From NCBI RefSeq assembly GCF_900115125.1, contig NZ_FOVJ01000005.1, positions 1 to 64,000 of the forward strand: 64,000 bases of DNA, written 5' to 3'. The position numbers and the translations under genes are program-made. Positions 29,427 to 39,504 of this stretch are shown here, in pieces; position 1 is the stretch's first letter, and every line of letters begins with the position of its first letter. The DNA comes from Nitrosospira briensis. Its GTDB lineage: Bacteria; Pseudomonadota; Gammaproteobacteria; Burkholderiales; Nitrosomonadaceae. Under the pieces are notes generated by a model. It saw only the letters and a list, made by a program, of their open reading frames with translations, did no database searches and was not told the origin of the DNA.

Positions 29427-29888
29427 TTGGTTTCGTTCATTGTGAACCTGAAGCAGCAAATCACCGAAGACATGAAGGCCGCGATGCGTGCGGGCGATAC
29501 GAAGCGACGCGACGCCATCCGGCTGTTGCGGGCCGCAATCAAGCAGCGCGAGATAGATGAGCGTATTGAGTTGGACGATGTTGCAGTCATTGCTGTCATC
29601 GAGAAAATGCTCAAACAGCGCAAAGACTCCATTGCTCAATATGAGGCTGCGCGTCGGGATGATTTGGCCGACACGGAGAAGTACGAAGTAAGCGTCCTGC
29701 AAGCTTACATGCCTGAAGCATTAAGCGATACCGAGGTTGAGGGCATTATAGGCAAAGCGATTTCCGCTGTTGGGGCGAAAGGGCAACAGGACATGGGGCG
29801 AGTGATGGGTGTGCTCAAGTCCGAGCTTGCAGGACGCGCGGACATGAGCAAGGTGTCCGCTCTGGTAAGAGCGAAACTCGCCACCTGA
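29427..29888 (+). CDS. yqeY: GatB/YqeY-domain protein
   Basis: 153 residues. The family N terminus (NLKQQITEDMKAAMRAGDTKR) begins near a GTG at 29442; I keep the TTG at 29427 because AAAGG lies six bases upstream of it. YqeY resembles the tail domain of GatB that binds tRNA, but the role of the stand-alone protein is not established. Insertion between rpsU and dnaG is usual in betaproteobacteria. Confidence 0.9.
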   Translation: MVSFIVNLKQQITEDMKAAMRAGDTKRRDAIRLLRAAIKQREIDERIELDDVAVIAVIEKMLKQRKDSIAQYEAARRDDLADTEKYEVSVLQAYMPEALSDTEVEGIIGKAISAVGAKGQQDMGRVMGVLKSELAGRADMSKVSALVRAKLAT

Positions 29889-30047
29889 TTGTTATAGCTC
29901 ACAGCCGGCGGGCCTCCCTCCCGGATGATTGCAGCACGGTCAGTTACAAAAAATAGCGGTACGGAATGGATGGAAGCATGTTTCTTTCAGTAGATGCAAT
30001 TTTTCTGTTTGCGCTCCAGCCAAATATTATTGCCTGATCCGCTATAA

Positions 30048-31841
30048 ATGATTTCACAGTCATTCATTCAGGAACTGCTGAGCCGCGTGGATGTCGTCGA
30101 CGTCATCGAGCGCGATGTGCCGCTCAGGAAAGCCGGCACAAATTTCACCGCATGTTGTCCGTTTCACAGCGAAAAGACACCTTCGTTCACTGTAAGCCCT
30201 ACCAAACAGTTTTATCACTGTTTCGGTTGTGGCGCGCACGGCAGCGCCATCGGTTTCGCAATGGAATATAACGGCATGAGTTTTGTCGAGGCGGTGAATG
30301 ATCTGGCGGCTCGGGTCGGGCTTCAGGTCCCGGCGCAGCCGGCCGAGTTTCCCTCCGGGACAGGAGGATCGGGTTCAAAACCTGGACTGCCGCAGAGCAT
30401 CCAGCAAGGCAAAGAAGCTTCTAGCAGGGATTTGCTCGAAGTAATGGATGTCGCTGCCCGATTTTACCGGGAGCAGCTCAGGCATTCGGAAAGTGCCGTC
30501 GCCTATCTGCGACAGCGTGGCTTGACAGGCAAGACCGCTGCGCATTTCGGCATTGGCTACGCGCCATCGGGGTGGCAAAACCTGGGCGGCGCCTTTTCCG
30601 GCTACGAGGCGAAAGTACAGAAAAACCTGCTGGTAGAAGCCGGACTGGCAATCGAGAATGCCGACGGCAACTGCTACGACCGATTCCGTGACCGCATCAT
30701 GTTTCCCATTCTTAACCTTAAAGGAACTATTGCGGGTTTTGGGGGGCGCATTCTGGCGCAGGGCGAGCCCAAGTATCTGAATTCACCGGAAACACCTCTG
30801 TTCCAGAAAGGTCGCGAACTCTACAATCTTTTCGCTGCGCGCAGAGCGATTCGCGAGGCTGGGCGCGTGATCGTGGTTGAGGGATATATGGACGTGGTGG
30901 CGCTTTTCCAGCATGGCATCGAATACGCCGTGGCCGCGCTGGGCACCGCCACAACACCTTTTCATGTCCAGAAACTTCTGCGCCAGACAGATGACGTGGT
31001 GTTCTGTTTCGACGGTGACAGTGCCGGCAGAAAAGCGGCATGGCGTGCGCTGGAGGACAGCCTTGCCCAACTCGGAGATGGCAAGAGCATCAGTTTCCTC
31101 TTCCTGCCCGAGGGTGAAGACCCGGACAGTTATGTCCGTAATTTCGGGAAAGAAGCCTTTGAAGAATTGCTGAAGCAGACGGTGCCGCTATCCGTTTTTC
31201 TTTTTCGGGAACTGTCGGCGCGTGTTGACCTCAAAACCAGCGAGGGGCGCGCTAAACTGGTACAGGACGCCAAGCCGCTGCTTGCGAAAGTTATTGCGCC
31301 CGGGCTTGCATTGATGCTGTTAAAAAAATTGGCGGAGATCAGTGGGCTCAGCCAGCGCGAGTTGGAAGATTTATTGAAGATCAGGCGTGTTTCCGCGTCT
31401 GTTTCGCGTGAAAGAGCGCCACGGCCAAAGCCTGCATCGCCTTATCGCTGGCTACTGCAGGTGTTGTTGTACGATTCCACTTATATCGGGAAGCTGGACA
31501 GGGAGTTGCTCACGCAGGACGAGGAATATGACGAAGAGGTAGCGGCGCTGGCAGCACTGGTTGAATTTATCGATACTCACCCCAATACTGGAGGAAACAC
31601 GGCAATACCTTCGGCTACCGCATATTTTCATGATAGTCCCCATCGTATGCTTCTGGAAAAGGCGGAGAGCCAGACTCTTGCATGGGATAGCGGAATAAAT
31701 GTGGAAGCGGAGTTTGCCGGGGCGATGGCGCGTCTGCATGAAATGAGACGTAAACAACGAATGACGAAGTTACACAGCAAGTCCCTCAGCACCCTAACCC
31801 CAGAGGAAAAACAGGAACTGCAGCGAGTGGTGGTTTCCTGA
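30048..31841 (+). CDS. dnaG: DNA primase
   Basis: 597 residues. The N-terminal CHC2 zinc finger has C37, H40, C58 and C61 (CCPFH ... HCFGCGAHG); the TOPRIM catalytic core has VVEGYMDVVALFQ and CFDGDSAGRKAAWRAL; the C-terminal helicase-binding domain is present. It makes RNA primers for replication in complex with DnaB. Length is normal. It is in the rpsU-yqeY-dnaG-rpoD operon. Confidence 0.97.
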   Translation: MISQSFIQELLSRVDVVDVIERDVPLRKAGTNFTACCPFHSEKTPSFTVSPTKQFYHCFGCGAHGSAIGFAMEYNGMSFVEAVNDLAARVGLQVPAQPAEFPSGTGGSGSKPGLPQSIQQGKEASSRDLLEVMDVAARFYREQLRHSESAVAYLRQRGLTGKTAAHFGIGYAPSGWQNLGGAFSGYEAKVQKNLLVEAGLAIENADGNCYDRFRDRIMFPILNLKGTIAGFGGRILAQGEPKYLNSPETPLFQKGRELYNLFAARRAIREAGRVIVVEGYMDVVALFQHGIEYAVAALGTATTPFHVQKLLRQTDDVVFCFDGDSAGRKAAWRALEDSLAQLGDGKSISFLFLPEGEDPDSYVRNFGKEAFEELLKQTVPLSVFLFRELSARVDLKTSEGRAKLVQDAKPLLAKVIAPGLALMLLKKLAEISGLSQRELEDLLKIRRVSASVSRERAPRPKPASPYRWLLQVLLYDSTYIGKLDRELLTQDEEYDEEVAALAALVEFIDTHPNTGGNTAIPSATAYFHDSPHRMLLEKAESQTLAWDSGINVEAEFAGAMARLHEMRRKQRMTKLHSKSLSTLTPEEKQELQRVVVS

Positions 31842-31851
31842 AGGCGATGCC

Positions 31852-31880
31852 CGGACAGTGTAACGGGATTTTGATATAAT
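31852..31880 (+). promoter_or_regulatory. Likely sigma-70 promoter for rpoD
   Basis: CGGACA (31852-31857) and TATAAT (31875-31880) are 17 bp apart, and TGA directly before the -10 makes it an extended -10 (TGnTATAAT). It begins just past the dnaG stop and gives rpoD its own promoter within the operon, as in E. coli where internal rpoD promoters lie in dnaG. Confidence 0.6.
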
Positions 31881-32025
31881 AGTCAGTTTTTAATTTCAAC
31901 CGGCGATACTCCGGAAGAGACCTGATAAAACTAAAAACACAAGTCGAAACGGCAGTGAAAGCGGTGAAATTAGAGACTGGCATTTCACCGGTTGCGGCTG
32001 CGGATGGCGCGGTCAGCAAGTTCGG

Positions 32026-34164
32026 ATGTCAGCGAAAAAGGACGCGAGTGATATGAAGAAGTCGTCAAGAGGACAGGCAAAAGAAACAAGGGCGAAAGCG
32101 CAGGTAAATACGGCTGTGGAAACGTTGGAAGATAACGTTACGGCAGCCGCTACAGCTACGAAGTCGCCCGCCAAAACCCAGGCGCATGTGGCTGAAATCG
32201 CAAAGGCTGTGATGGCGGTCAAGGAACCGGCCCTGCTTACCCCCAAGATGGCAAAGGTCAAGGCGGCAAAGGAAGGTAAGCTCGCCCAGGCAAAGGACGA
32301 GAAATCATCCCTTGCGCCGCAAGACCTCGAGGCGCGGCGGATGCGTCTCAAGAGCTTGATTGTGCAAGGCAAGGAGCGTGGGTACCTCACTTATGCCGAG
32401 ATCAACGATCATCTGCCCGATGACATGCTCGACGCAGAGCAGATAGAAAACATTATCAGCATGATCAATGACGTCGGCATCTCGGTTTACGACGAGGCGC
32501 CCGACGCCGAAACGCTGCTGATGTCCGAGACCGCGCCCACGGTGGCTGATGAGGACGTGGTGGAAGAAGCTGAAGCGGCGCTTTCCACCGTTGATTCGGA
32601 ATTTGGACGTACTACGGATCCAGTGCGCATGTATATGCGTGAAATGGGATCGGTGGAATTGCTCACCCGCGAGAGTGAAATCGAAATCGCAAAGCGTATC
32701 GAGGATGGATTGAAGCATATGATCCAGGCAATCTCCGCCTGCCCGACCACCATAGCGGGAATTCTCGACCTGGCCGACAAGGTGGCCAGGGACGAGATGC
32801 GCATCGATGAGCTGGTCGACGGCTTGCTGGATCCCAATACCGAGGAAATGCTTGGCGAAGAAATCACTGATGAATCGCTGGAGCAGGAACTGAGCGAAGA
32901 AAGCGCCGACGACGAAGACATTGTTGCGATAGCCAACGCCAATTTGCTTAAATTGAAAAACGACGCGCTGGAGCGTTTCGCGGTAATCCAGCAGGCATAT
33001 GGCGAAATGCAGAAAGCGCTGGAAAAGAAGGGAACAGGTAACAAGGCATATAAAGACATTCAGGAACAGATTTCAGCCGAACTCATGGCCATACGTTTCT
33101 CTGCGAAAATGGTCGAAAGGCTATGCGATACCCAGCGTGGGCTGGTGGATGAAATGCGGAGCTATGAGCGGAAAATCATGGAATTGTGTGTGACTAAGGC
33201 GGGAATGCCGCGCGGTCACTTTATAAAAGCATTTCCGGGGAACGAAGGCAACCTCGAATGGGTTGCGGCGGAAGTCGCGCTTGGAAAGCCTTATAGCCAG
33301 ACACTGGAACGCTATCTGCCGGATATCGTTGAGCAGCAGCAAAACCTGCTGAACCTGCAAAAGCAGGTCGGCATTCCCTTGAAAGACCTCAAGGAAATCA
33401 ACCGCCGGATGTCTACCGGCGAAGCCAAGGCGCGCCGGGCGAAACGCGAAATGACCGAAGCGAATTTGCGGCTGGTGATTTCCATTGCAAAGAAATACAC
33501 CAACCGGGGATTGCAGTTTCTTGACTTGATTCAGGAAGGTAACATCGGGCTTATGAAAGCGGTGGACAAATTCGAATACCGGCGCGGGTACAAGTTCTCC
33601 ACTTATGCTACCTGGTGGATTCGTCAGGCCATTACGCGCTCCATCGCGGATCAGGCGCGCACGATTCGTATTCCGGTTCACATGATCGAAACCATCAACA
33701 AGATGAACCGCATCTCGCGCCAGATTCTGCAGGAAACGGGACAGGAGCCGGAACCCGCTCTCCTGGCGCAGAAAATGGAAATGCCGGAAGAGAAAATACG
33801 CAAGATCCTCAAAATATCCAAAGAGCCGATCTCCATGGAGACGCCCATTGGTGACGATGAAGATTCCCATCTCGGCGATTTCATCGAGGATTCCGCCACC
33901 ATGGCGCCGTCAGATGCCGCAGTTTATGCTAGCCTGCGCGATGTTACGAAAGATATACTGGATTCGCTAACGCCGCGTGAAGCGAAAGTATTGCGCATGC
34001 GTTTCGGAATCGAAATGAATACCGACCATACGCTGGAGGAAGTCGGTAAACAGTTCGACGTAACCCGTGAACGTATTCGTCAGATCGAGGCCAAGGCATT
34101 ACGAAAATTGCGGCATCCTTCTCGTTCCGAGCGCCTGCGAAGCTTCCTGGATACGGAAGGCTGA
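32026..34164 (+). CDS. rpoD: RNA polymerase primary sigma factor (sigma-70)
   Basis: 712 residues. A long Lys/Ala-rich N-terminal leader is followed by region 1.1 ([19 protein letters not shown]), the region 1.2/non-conserved acidic insert, region 2 ([37 protein letters not shown]), region 3, and region 4.2 ([20 protein letters not shown]). All core parts are intact. The start is uncertain: the leader frame is open upstream and another frame from 31925 reads an Ala/Lys-rich stretch with GGAAGAG before it, which might mark a shifted natural N terminus. A tRNA follows 39 bases after the stop. Confidence 0.96.
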   Translation: MSAKKDASDMKKSSRGQAKETRAKAQVNTAVETLEDNVTAAATATKSPAKTQAHVAEIAKAVMAVKEPALLTPKMAKVKAAKEGKLAQAKDEKSSLAPQDLEARRMRLKSLIVQGKERGYLTYAEINDHLPDDMLDAEQIENIISMINDVGISVYDEAPDAETLLMSETAPTVADEDVVEEAEAALSTVDSEFGRTTDPVRMYMREMGSVELLTRESEIEIAKRIEDGLKHMIQAISACPTTIAGILDLADKVARDEMRIDELVDGLLDPNTEEMLGEEITDESLEQELSEESADDEDIVAIANANLLKLKNDALERFAVIQQAYGEMQKALEKKGTGNKAYKDIQEQISAELMAIRFSAKMVERLCDTQRGLVDEMRSYERKIMELCVTKAGMPRGHFIKAFPGNEGNLEWVAAEVALGKPYSQTLERYLPDIVEQQQNLLNLQKQVGIPLKDLKEINRRMSTGEAKARRAKREMTEANLRLVISIAKKYTNRGLQFLDLIQEGNIGLMKAVDKFEYRRGYKFSTYATWWIRQAITRSIADQARTIRIPVHMIETINKMNRISRQILQETGQEPEPALLAQKMEMPEEKIRKILKISKEPISMETPIGDDEDSHLGDFIEDSATMAPSDAAVYASLRDVTKDILDSLTPREAKVLRMRFGIEMNTDHTLEEVGKQFDVTRERIRQIEAKALRKLRHPSRSERLRSFLDTEG

Positions 34165-34203
34165 ACGACTACCGGTATTTGTTTCCTTTTTAGTGTCTGA
34201 ATA

Positions 34204-34280
<77 letters not shown>

Positions 34281-34404
34281 AATAGAACAAAGGCTTACGA
34301 ATAAAACCGTGAGCCTTTTCTTATGGTGGGGCAGTACCCTCGCATTTGTCATTGTTCCTCTAGATACAACGAAACAGCATTACACCTATAAGGGGACACG
34401 GCTT

Positions 34405-35421
34405 ATGCGACAGATGTTCGCAGCAACGCTGGTTTTTGTACTTACCTTAACGATATCTGAATCAATCTTTGCTGTCGATCAAGGTGCACCACCTGCGGCA
34501 ATCGAGAATTCGCTGGGAATGAAGTTTGTACTGGTACCGGCTGGGGCGTTCTTAATGGGCAGTAATGAGTTACCGGACGATTTGTCAAAAGCTTACCCTC
34601 AGTACGAGCGCCGTCGTGTAGTGGAACTGGGGGACGAAGCGCCTGTGCATCCGGTTCGTTTCAAGCAAGCCTTCTATATGGCTCAGTTCGAGGTTAGCGT
34701 CGGGCAGTTCCGTAAATTTATAGAAGCTTCGGGCTATACCCCGGAGTCGGTGGCAGACGGAACGGGAGGTTACGGATATAACGCGAATTATGATTCCTTA
34801 CAATCTGTCAGTGGCGATGCCTTTGAGGGACGTAATCCGAAATACTCTTGGCAGAACCCTGGTTTTGACCAAGCCGACAATCATCCGGTCGTAAACGTGA
34901 CTTGGAACGATTCGGTGGCACTTGCGAAATGGCTTAGCGAGAAGGAGGGAGTAAAATATCGCTTGCCAACTGAGGCGGAATGGGAATATGCCTGCCGTGC
35001 CGGCACACGTACACGCTATACAAGCGGTGATAATCCAGAATCGTTACTGAAAATCGCCAATGTCTTTGATTCTGACGCCAGGGGGTATTGGCAACGTTGG
35101 GCACAATTTGCGCTTTCGGGGAACGATGGCTTTGCTTTCACTTCACCCGTTGGTAGCTTTGCGCCCAATGCTTGGGGACTTTACGATATGCATGGCAACG
35201 TTTGGGAATGGGTCTCGGATTGGTATGCGGACGACTACTATTCGAGGTCACCTGTCGACAATCCGCAAGGGCCAGCCGAGGGCAGCGTGCGAGTACGACG
35301 TGGTGGATCTTGGCATACTTGGGCCTTGTACGCACGTTCATCCTATCGCAACTGGATTTCGCCGGATTCGCGCTACACGCTGGTTGGAATGCGTCTTGTG
35401 CGCGAGGTGTCAGTGCGCTGA
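34405..35421 (+). CDS. Secreted SUMF1/formylglycine-generating-enzyme-like protein
   Basis: 338 residues from ATG 34405 (AAGGGG upstream); the frame is open to 34309 but the signal peptide (MRQMFAATLVFVLTLTISESIFA) fixes the start. The FGE-sulfatase domain spans the rest: PAGAFLMGSNE, NHPVVNVTWNDSVALAKWLS, RLPTEAEWEYACRAG, YDMHGNVWEWVSDW and RVRRGGSWHT. No cysteine pair of true formylglycine enzymes is seen in the C-terminal RGGSW region, and no sulfatase is adjacent, so a different secreted role (many are protein-modifying or lectin-like) is more likely. It begins 124 bases after a tRNA 3' end. Confidence 0.88.
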   Translation: MRQMFAATLVFVLTLTISESIFAVDQGAPPAAIENSLGMKFVLVPAGAFLMGSNELPDDLSKAYPQYERRRVVELGDEAPVHPVRFKQAFYMAQFEVSVGQFRKFIEASGYTPESVADGTGGYGYNANYDSLQSVSGDAFEGRNPKYSWQNPGFDQADNHPVVNVTWNDSVALAKWLSEKEGVKYRLPTEAEWEYACRAGTRTRYTSGDNPESLLKIANVFDSDARGYWQRWAQFALSGNDGFAFTSPVGSFAPNAWGLYDMHGNVWEWVSDWYADDYYSRSPVDNPQGPAEGSVRVRRGGSWHTWALYARSSYRNWISPDSRYTLVGMRLVREVSVR

Positions 35422-35769
35422 ACGGTGTCGATCGATGGAAAACGGCTGGGATGATGCTCGATGAGCAGCACAGCCTTACGAAAATGCCTCTCTTTTTCCA
35501 TGTTTGCCCCGCTCCTGTCCCATTGTATAAGTGGATATCCATATCCAAGTGATTTATAAAAACAATAATGATAAAAACTAAGGATTCTATATCCCCCGAT
35601 CGTTGTTTGCGCGCAACAGGCGGATCAGTAAAAATGCGACTTTACAGAGATGAAAGTCATTTTCGTTTCTTTGCCTTCCAGTATGCCGTTATTGTAAATT
35701 CCCATAACAGATAATTGCTACAGAGAGAATCGATGAAGTCAAACGCGATTGACCCTACTAAAATATTCT
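35422..35769. other. Gap between the SUMF1-like gene and nirK with no supported gene
   Basis: A 348-base AT-rich stretch between convergent genes. I see no convincing ORF, tRNA or terminator-like stem with a T run in it. Confidence 0.6.
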
Positions 35770-37158
35770 TTAATGTCCCGATGTCGCGTCGATCTTCTCC
35801 TTGCTGTTGAATATCGTCGGGTTTGCCTTACCACTGACCGTCAGGTAACCCGCAAGCCCTTTCTCCATGCGCGACAGGGCATGATCAACCAGAATATAAC
35901 GGCCAGGGTAATCCACCTTGAATTCCACTATGGTGGCGCCCCCAGGCGGCACAAGTATAGTCTGCACCTCGGCGACGGGCGGGCTGGACAGCGTACCGTG
36001 TTCGTACACCTTGTCGAATATTTCGCCAATAACATGGAAGCTGGAGGGTAGGTTGGGCCCGCCGACACCGAAGTAAATCCGTACATTTTCGCCGGTATTG
36101 GCTTCCATTTTGTGGGTTTTGGTGAGGGCATCCATGGTGCCATTGAACATAAGATGGTCGGGGTTCTCGGCAAGGAGCTTTTCGAGCGAAAATTCCTGTA
36201 AGCCAGGTGTGCCATGCCGCTGTGCGGTGTAGAGCTCGCCTTGCATCACGTAAAATTCCCTGTCGACCTTCGCCATGCCACCTTCAGGCTCAACGAGGAT
36301 CATTCCATACATGCCGTTCGCGATGTGCTGCGCGACCATAGGGGTTGCGCAGTGATAGACGAACAGTCCGGGATGCAGCGCCTTGAAGGTAAAGCTCCTG
36401 GTCTGCCCTGGAGCGGCCTGGGTCACTGCGGCGCCCCCACCCGGACCGGTAACCGCGTGAAAGTCTATCGAATGAATGTGAGTGCTATTCCTGGCATTGC
36501 CCAGGTTAACGGTAATGGTGTCGCCTACGCGAACGCGCACAAATGGACCGGGCACCTTGTTATCGAAGGTCCAGTACTTATAGGTGCTTCCGTCGGAAAG
36601 CCGGCCATCGATCTCTGTGGATTCCAGATTTAACGTCAAGTGCTTCGGCGGGCGATTGCCAACAGGTTGGCCGACGGCATATGGATCCTGTGCCACATCG
36701 ATTGCGGTACTTTTCGCCTTTTCCGGTGGATTGCCCACGATGAGCTGACCGAACATTCCGGCGGCTTTATGACCGGGCAAAGTACAGAGATATTCAAATT
36801 TACCTGCCCGGGTTGCCCGAAACACCATCGCGGTAGCTGCGCCCTTTGCTGTAATATGACCAGAGTTCGCGCCAAATTCCGGAATGGCAATGTCGTGGAT
36901 CGCACCGTCGCCATTGACAAGGTTGATCTGGACAACCGCCCCCTCGGGCACGTTCAGATCGGGGTTGATCTTGCCGGCGATCGCATCCGTTTCACCGACA
37001 AACACCAGCTTGCCCTCCGCGATATCGGTACGCAAGGTAAAGGTTATATCGGGCCGGTAGGTCACAGCATCACTATCTCGATTCTGGTCAGCAGCAATCG
37101 ACGACTGGCCAAAAGTCAGCGCGCAAATAGCAGCAAGCCAGAAAATCAATGTCTTCAT
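35770..37158 (-). CDS. nirK: Copper-containing nitrite reductase with extra N-terminal cupredoxin domain
   Basis: 462 residues from ATG 37158, placed six bases after AGGAG (the frame also has ATG two codons earlier). Signal peptide 1-23. Domain 1 (about 30-145) is an added cupredoxin with type 1 copper ligands H88, C125, H130, M135. Domains 2-3 form the NirK core: type 1 copper H229, C270, H278, M283; type 2 copper H234, H269, H426; catalytic D232 and H375. It reduces nitrite to NO in the periplasm. The fused cupredoxin may act as built-in electron donor. In ammonia oxidisers NirK takes part in nitrite/NO handling. Monocistronic: no ncgABC genes adjoin. No NsrR or Fnr site is obvious upstream. 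Confidence 0.93.
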   Translation of the reverse strand: MKTLIFWLAAICALTFGQSSIAADQNRDSDAVTYRPDITFTLRTDIAEGKLVFVGETDAIAGKINPDLNVPEGAVVQINLVNGDGAIHDIAIPEFGANSGHITAKGAATAMVFRATRAGKFEYLCTLPGHKAAGMFGQLIVGNPPEKAKSTAIDVAQDPYAVGQPVGNRPPKHLTLNLESTEIDGRLSDGSTYKYWTFDNKVPGPFVRVRVGDTITVNLGNARNSTHIHSIDFHAVTGPGGGAAVTQAAPGQTRSFTFKALHPGLFVYHCATPMVAQHIANGMYGMILVEPEGGMAKVDREFYVMQGELYTAQRHGTPGLQEFSLEKLLAENPDHLMFNGTMDALTKTHKMEANTGENVRIYFGVGGPNLPSSFHVIGEIFDKVYEHGTLSSPPVAEVQTILVPPGGATIVEFKVDYPGRYILVDHALSRMEKGLAGYLTVSGKANPTIFNSKEKIDATSGH

Positions 37159-37313
37159 GTGCATCTCCTGTAAAGTATGATAAGGCGGCTGAAGCTTGCT
37201 CTTCCGCTTGGATTACAAAATTTCTCATTCAGGACGACTGTAGCAATCACCATACCAAAATAAAAAAAATGAAGGAAACTTAGCTCAACTATTAGTTGCA
37301 AGGAGAGCGGTAT

Positions 37314-38045
37314 ATGGTCAGGTTACTTGCAGCAGGCGCAACCGATGTCGGGCTTTGGCGTACCAACAACGAGGACGCTTACCTTGCCATGCCGGAAGCC
37401 GGACTATTTGCACTCTCCGATGGGATGGGTGGCGCCGCGGCGGGCGAAATCGCCAGCGGATATTTTATCGAGACGGCGCAAGCTATTTTCAGTAAGCCTA
37501 TTCCCGCATCTGAAGAAATGATTCATGAACTGGTCCAGAAAGTGTTCAGGTGCTCAAACCAGCGGATATTGGAGCATATCGCACAACATCCCGAAGATGA
37601 AGGAATGGGATGCACGGGGGACTTGCTGGTGTTTTCGGAAAACAAATACATTGTCGGCCATATGGGAGACAGCCGGGTCTACTTGCAAAGGGATGGGAGC
37701 CTGCAACAGTTGACCAAGGATCACTCGCTGGTACAGTTACAAGTAGATAGGGGAATGCTGACTGCGGAAGAGGCAAGAAATCACCCGCGAAAAAACGTTA
37801 TCCTCCGCGCCATCGGGTCGGACCCATCAGGTAGCTGCGATATTTTGAGTGGCTTGGCGCTCAAACACGATATTTTTCTGCTCTGTTCGGACGGGCTGAC
37901 GGACATGGCGGATGATTCAGTTATCCGCGCCATTCTCGCTTCTGTTGGATCGATTCAATACAAGACGAAGAGCCTGATCGATGCTGCTATCTCAGCCGGG
38001 GGGAGAGACAACATCACCGTGGTTCTTTGCGAGGTGGAGGTATAG
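37314..38045 (+). CDS. PP2C-family serine/threonine protein phosphatase
   Basis: 243 residues from ATG 37314, preceded by AAGGAGAG; the frame is open to TTG 37296. PP2C metal-binding motifs are present: NNEDAYLAM (about 18-26), SDGMGGAAAGEIAS (about 34-47), GDSRVYLQRDG, and the C-terminal DGLTDMADD and GGRDNITVVL. It dephosphorylates Ser/Thr proteins, usually opposing a Hanks-type kinase, but no kinase or forkhead-domain gene is nearby. It is divergent from nirK. Confidence 0.92.
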   Translation: MVRLLAAGATDVGLWRTNNEDAYLAMPEAGLFALSDGMGGAAAGEIASGYFIETAQAIFSKPIPASEEMIHELVQKVFRCSNQRILEHIAQHPEDEGMGCTGDLLVFSENKYIVGHMGDSRVYLQRDGSLQQLTKDHSLVQLQVDRGMLTAEEARNHPRKNVILRAIGSDPSGSCDILSGLALKHDIFLLCSDGLTDMADDSVIRAILASVGSIQYKTKSLIDAAISAGGRDNITVVLCEVEV

Positions 38046-38182
38046 ATAGCATACAATTTTCAAAGACGGCTCTATTGTATGCCGGGTATCTGCCTGGGTG
38101 CGCCGAGCGGCCGTTGTCCGGTCGTCTATGAGGTCATAATGTCGCCCCTGTCACGTCAGGTACAAGGTTCGAATCCCCTGGG

Positions 38183-38203
38183 CACGTCACCCGAGGTGGC
38201 GTG
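38183..38203 (+). other. Hairpin downstream of the PP2C gene
   Basis: CACGTCACC (38183-38191) pairs with GGTGGCGTG (38195-38203), one G-T pair, with a three-base loop. It lies in the 267-base gap before sucC, next to a tRNA-like stretch. Only ATTTCC follows, so termination is weakly supported. Confidence 0.4.
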
Positions 38204-38312
38204 ATTTCCGCATTGTTTTCCGGCGCCGCTCGATTCCGGCAGTTCGTGGTCCTTCTAGCAACTTCAGCAAAACTATTGCGATATACTCCACTATTGAATC
38301 GCGGGAGAAGCC

Positions 38313-39503
38313 ATGAAAATTCACGAGTATCAGGCTAAGAACATCTTGCGCGAGTTTGGCGTCCCCACACCGGTCGGTCTCGCCTGCTTCAGCGTTGATG
38401 AAGCAGCGGAGGCCGCTGGAAAACTGGGTGGGAACGCCTGGGTTGTAAAGGCGCAGATCCATGCTGGCGGACGTGGCAAGGGTGGCGGCGTAAAGCTGGC
38501 GAAGTCGATCGATGAAGTGGAGCACTTCGCCGGACAAATATTGGGTATGACGCTTGTTACGAACCAGACCGGCCCGCAGGGCCAGGTTGTACGGCGGCTT
38601 CTGGTTGAGCAGGGCCTCGATATCAGGAAAGAGTTTTATATCGGCCTGGTGCTGGACCGAGGCAGGCGGCGCGTCTGCCTGATGGCAAGCTCGGAAGGCG
38701 GGATGAATATCGAGGAGGTCGCCGCCAGAAGCCCGGAAAAGATTCATAAGGTATTCATCGACCCGTTGGCCGGCCTGGGCGCTCGGGATGCCGAAGAGGT
38801 CGCGCGCAAGATTGGTATTGCAGAACCGGCCGTGGCAGAAGCAGCGGCCCTTCTACAGGGTTTGTACCGAGCCTATACCGATACCGACGCCTCGCTGGTC
38901 GAAATCAATCCCCTCATATTAACCGCCGGGCATCATGTCCTCGCGCTCGACGCGAAGATGAATTTCGATGACAACGCCCTGTTCCGTCACCCTGATATTT
39001 CCGGGCTGCGCGATCTGGACGAGGAAGACCCGGCGGAGATAGAAGCCTCCCGGCATGACCTCTCCTATATCTCGTTGGACGGGAATATCGGCTGTCTGGT
39101 GAATGGCGCGGGCCTGGCGATGGCCACCATGGATATTATCAAGCTCTACGGAGGGAATCCTGCGAACTTCCTGGATGTGGGAGGCGGAGCCACCGCCGGA
39201 AAGGTGGCGGAGGCGTTCAAGCTCATGCTGCGCAATCCAAACCTGCAGGCCATCCTGATAAACATATTCGGTGGAATCATGAAGTGCGACGTGATCGCCG
39301 AAGGGGTGGTAGCAGCGGCGCTTGAAGTGAAGCTGAACGTTCCACTGGTAGTGCGGCTCGAAGGGACCAATGTGGATTTGGGTAAAAAGATCCTGGCAGA
39401 ATCGGGGCTGCCGATCATTTCGGCGGGCAATATGGCCGATGCCGCGGAGAAGGCTGTTACAGCGGCGGCCTCCGCTGCCAAAGCCGTAATAAAGGGAACG
39501 TAA
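38313..39503 (+). CDS. sucC: Succinyl-CoA synthetase (ADP-forming) beta subunit
   Basis: 396 residues. The N-terminal ATP-grasp domain starts [18 protein letters not shown] and contains [18 protein letters not shown]; the C-terminal CoA-ligase domain has [18 protein letters not shown] and [17 protein letters not shown]. With SucD it forms succinate plus ATP from succinyl-CoA in the TCA cycle. A GGGAGAA site precedes the ATG. It is followed two bases later by sucD. Confidence 0.96.
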   Translation: MKIHEYQAKNILREFGVPTPVGLACFSVDEAAEAAGKLGGNAWVVKAQIHAGGRGKGGGVKLAKSIDEVEHFAGQILGMTLVTNQTGPQGQVVRRLLVEQGLDIRKEFYIGLVLDRGRRRVCLMASSEGGMNIEEVAARSPEKIHKVFIDPLAGLGARDAEEVARKIGIAEPAVAEAAALLQGLYRAYTDTDASLVEINPLILTAGHHVLALDAKMNFDDNALFRHPDISGLRDLDEEDPAEIEASRHDLSYISLDGNIGCLVNGAGLAMATMDIIKLYGGNPANFLDVGGGATAGKVAEAFKLMLRNPNLQAILINIFGGIMKCDVIAEGVVAAALEVKLNVPLVVRLEGTNVDLGKKILAESGLPIISAGNMADAAEKAVTAAASAAKAVIKGT

Positions 39504-39504
39504 C

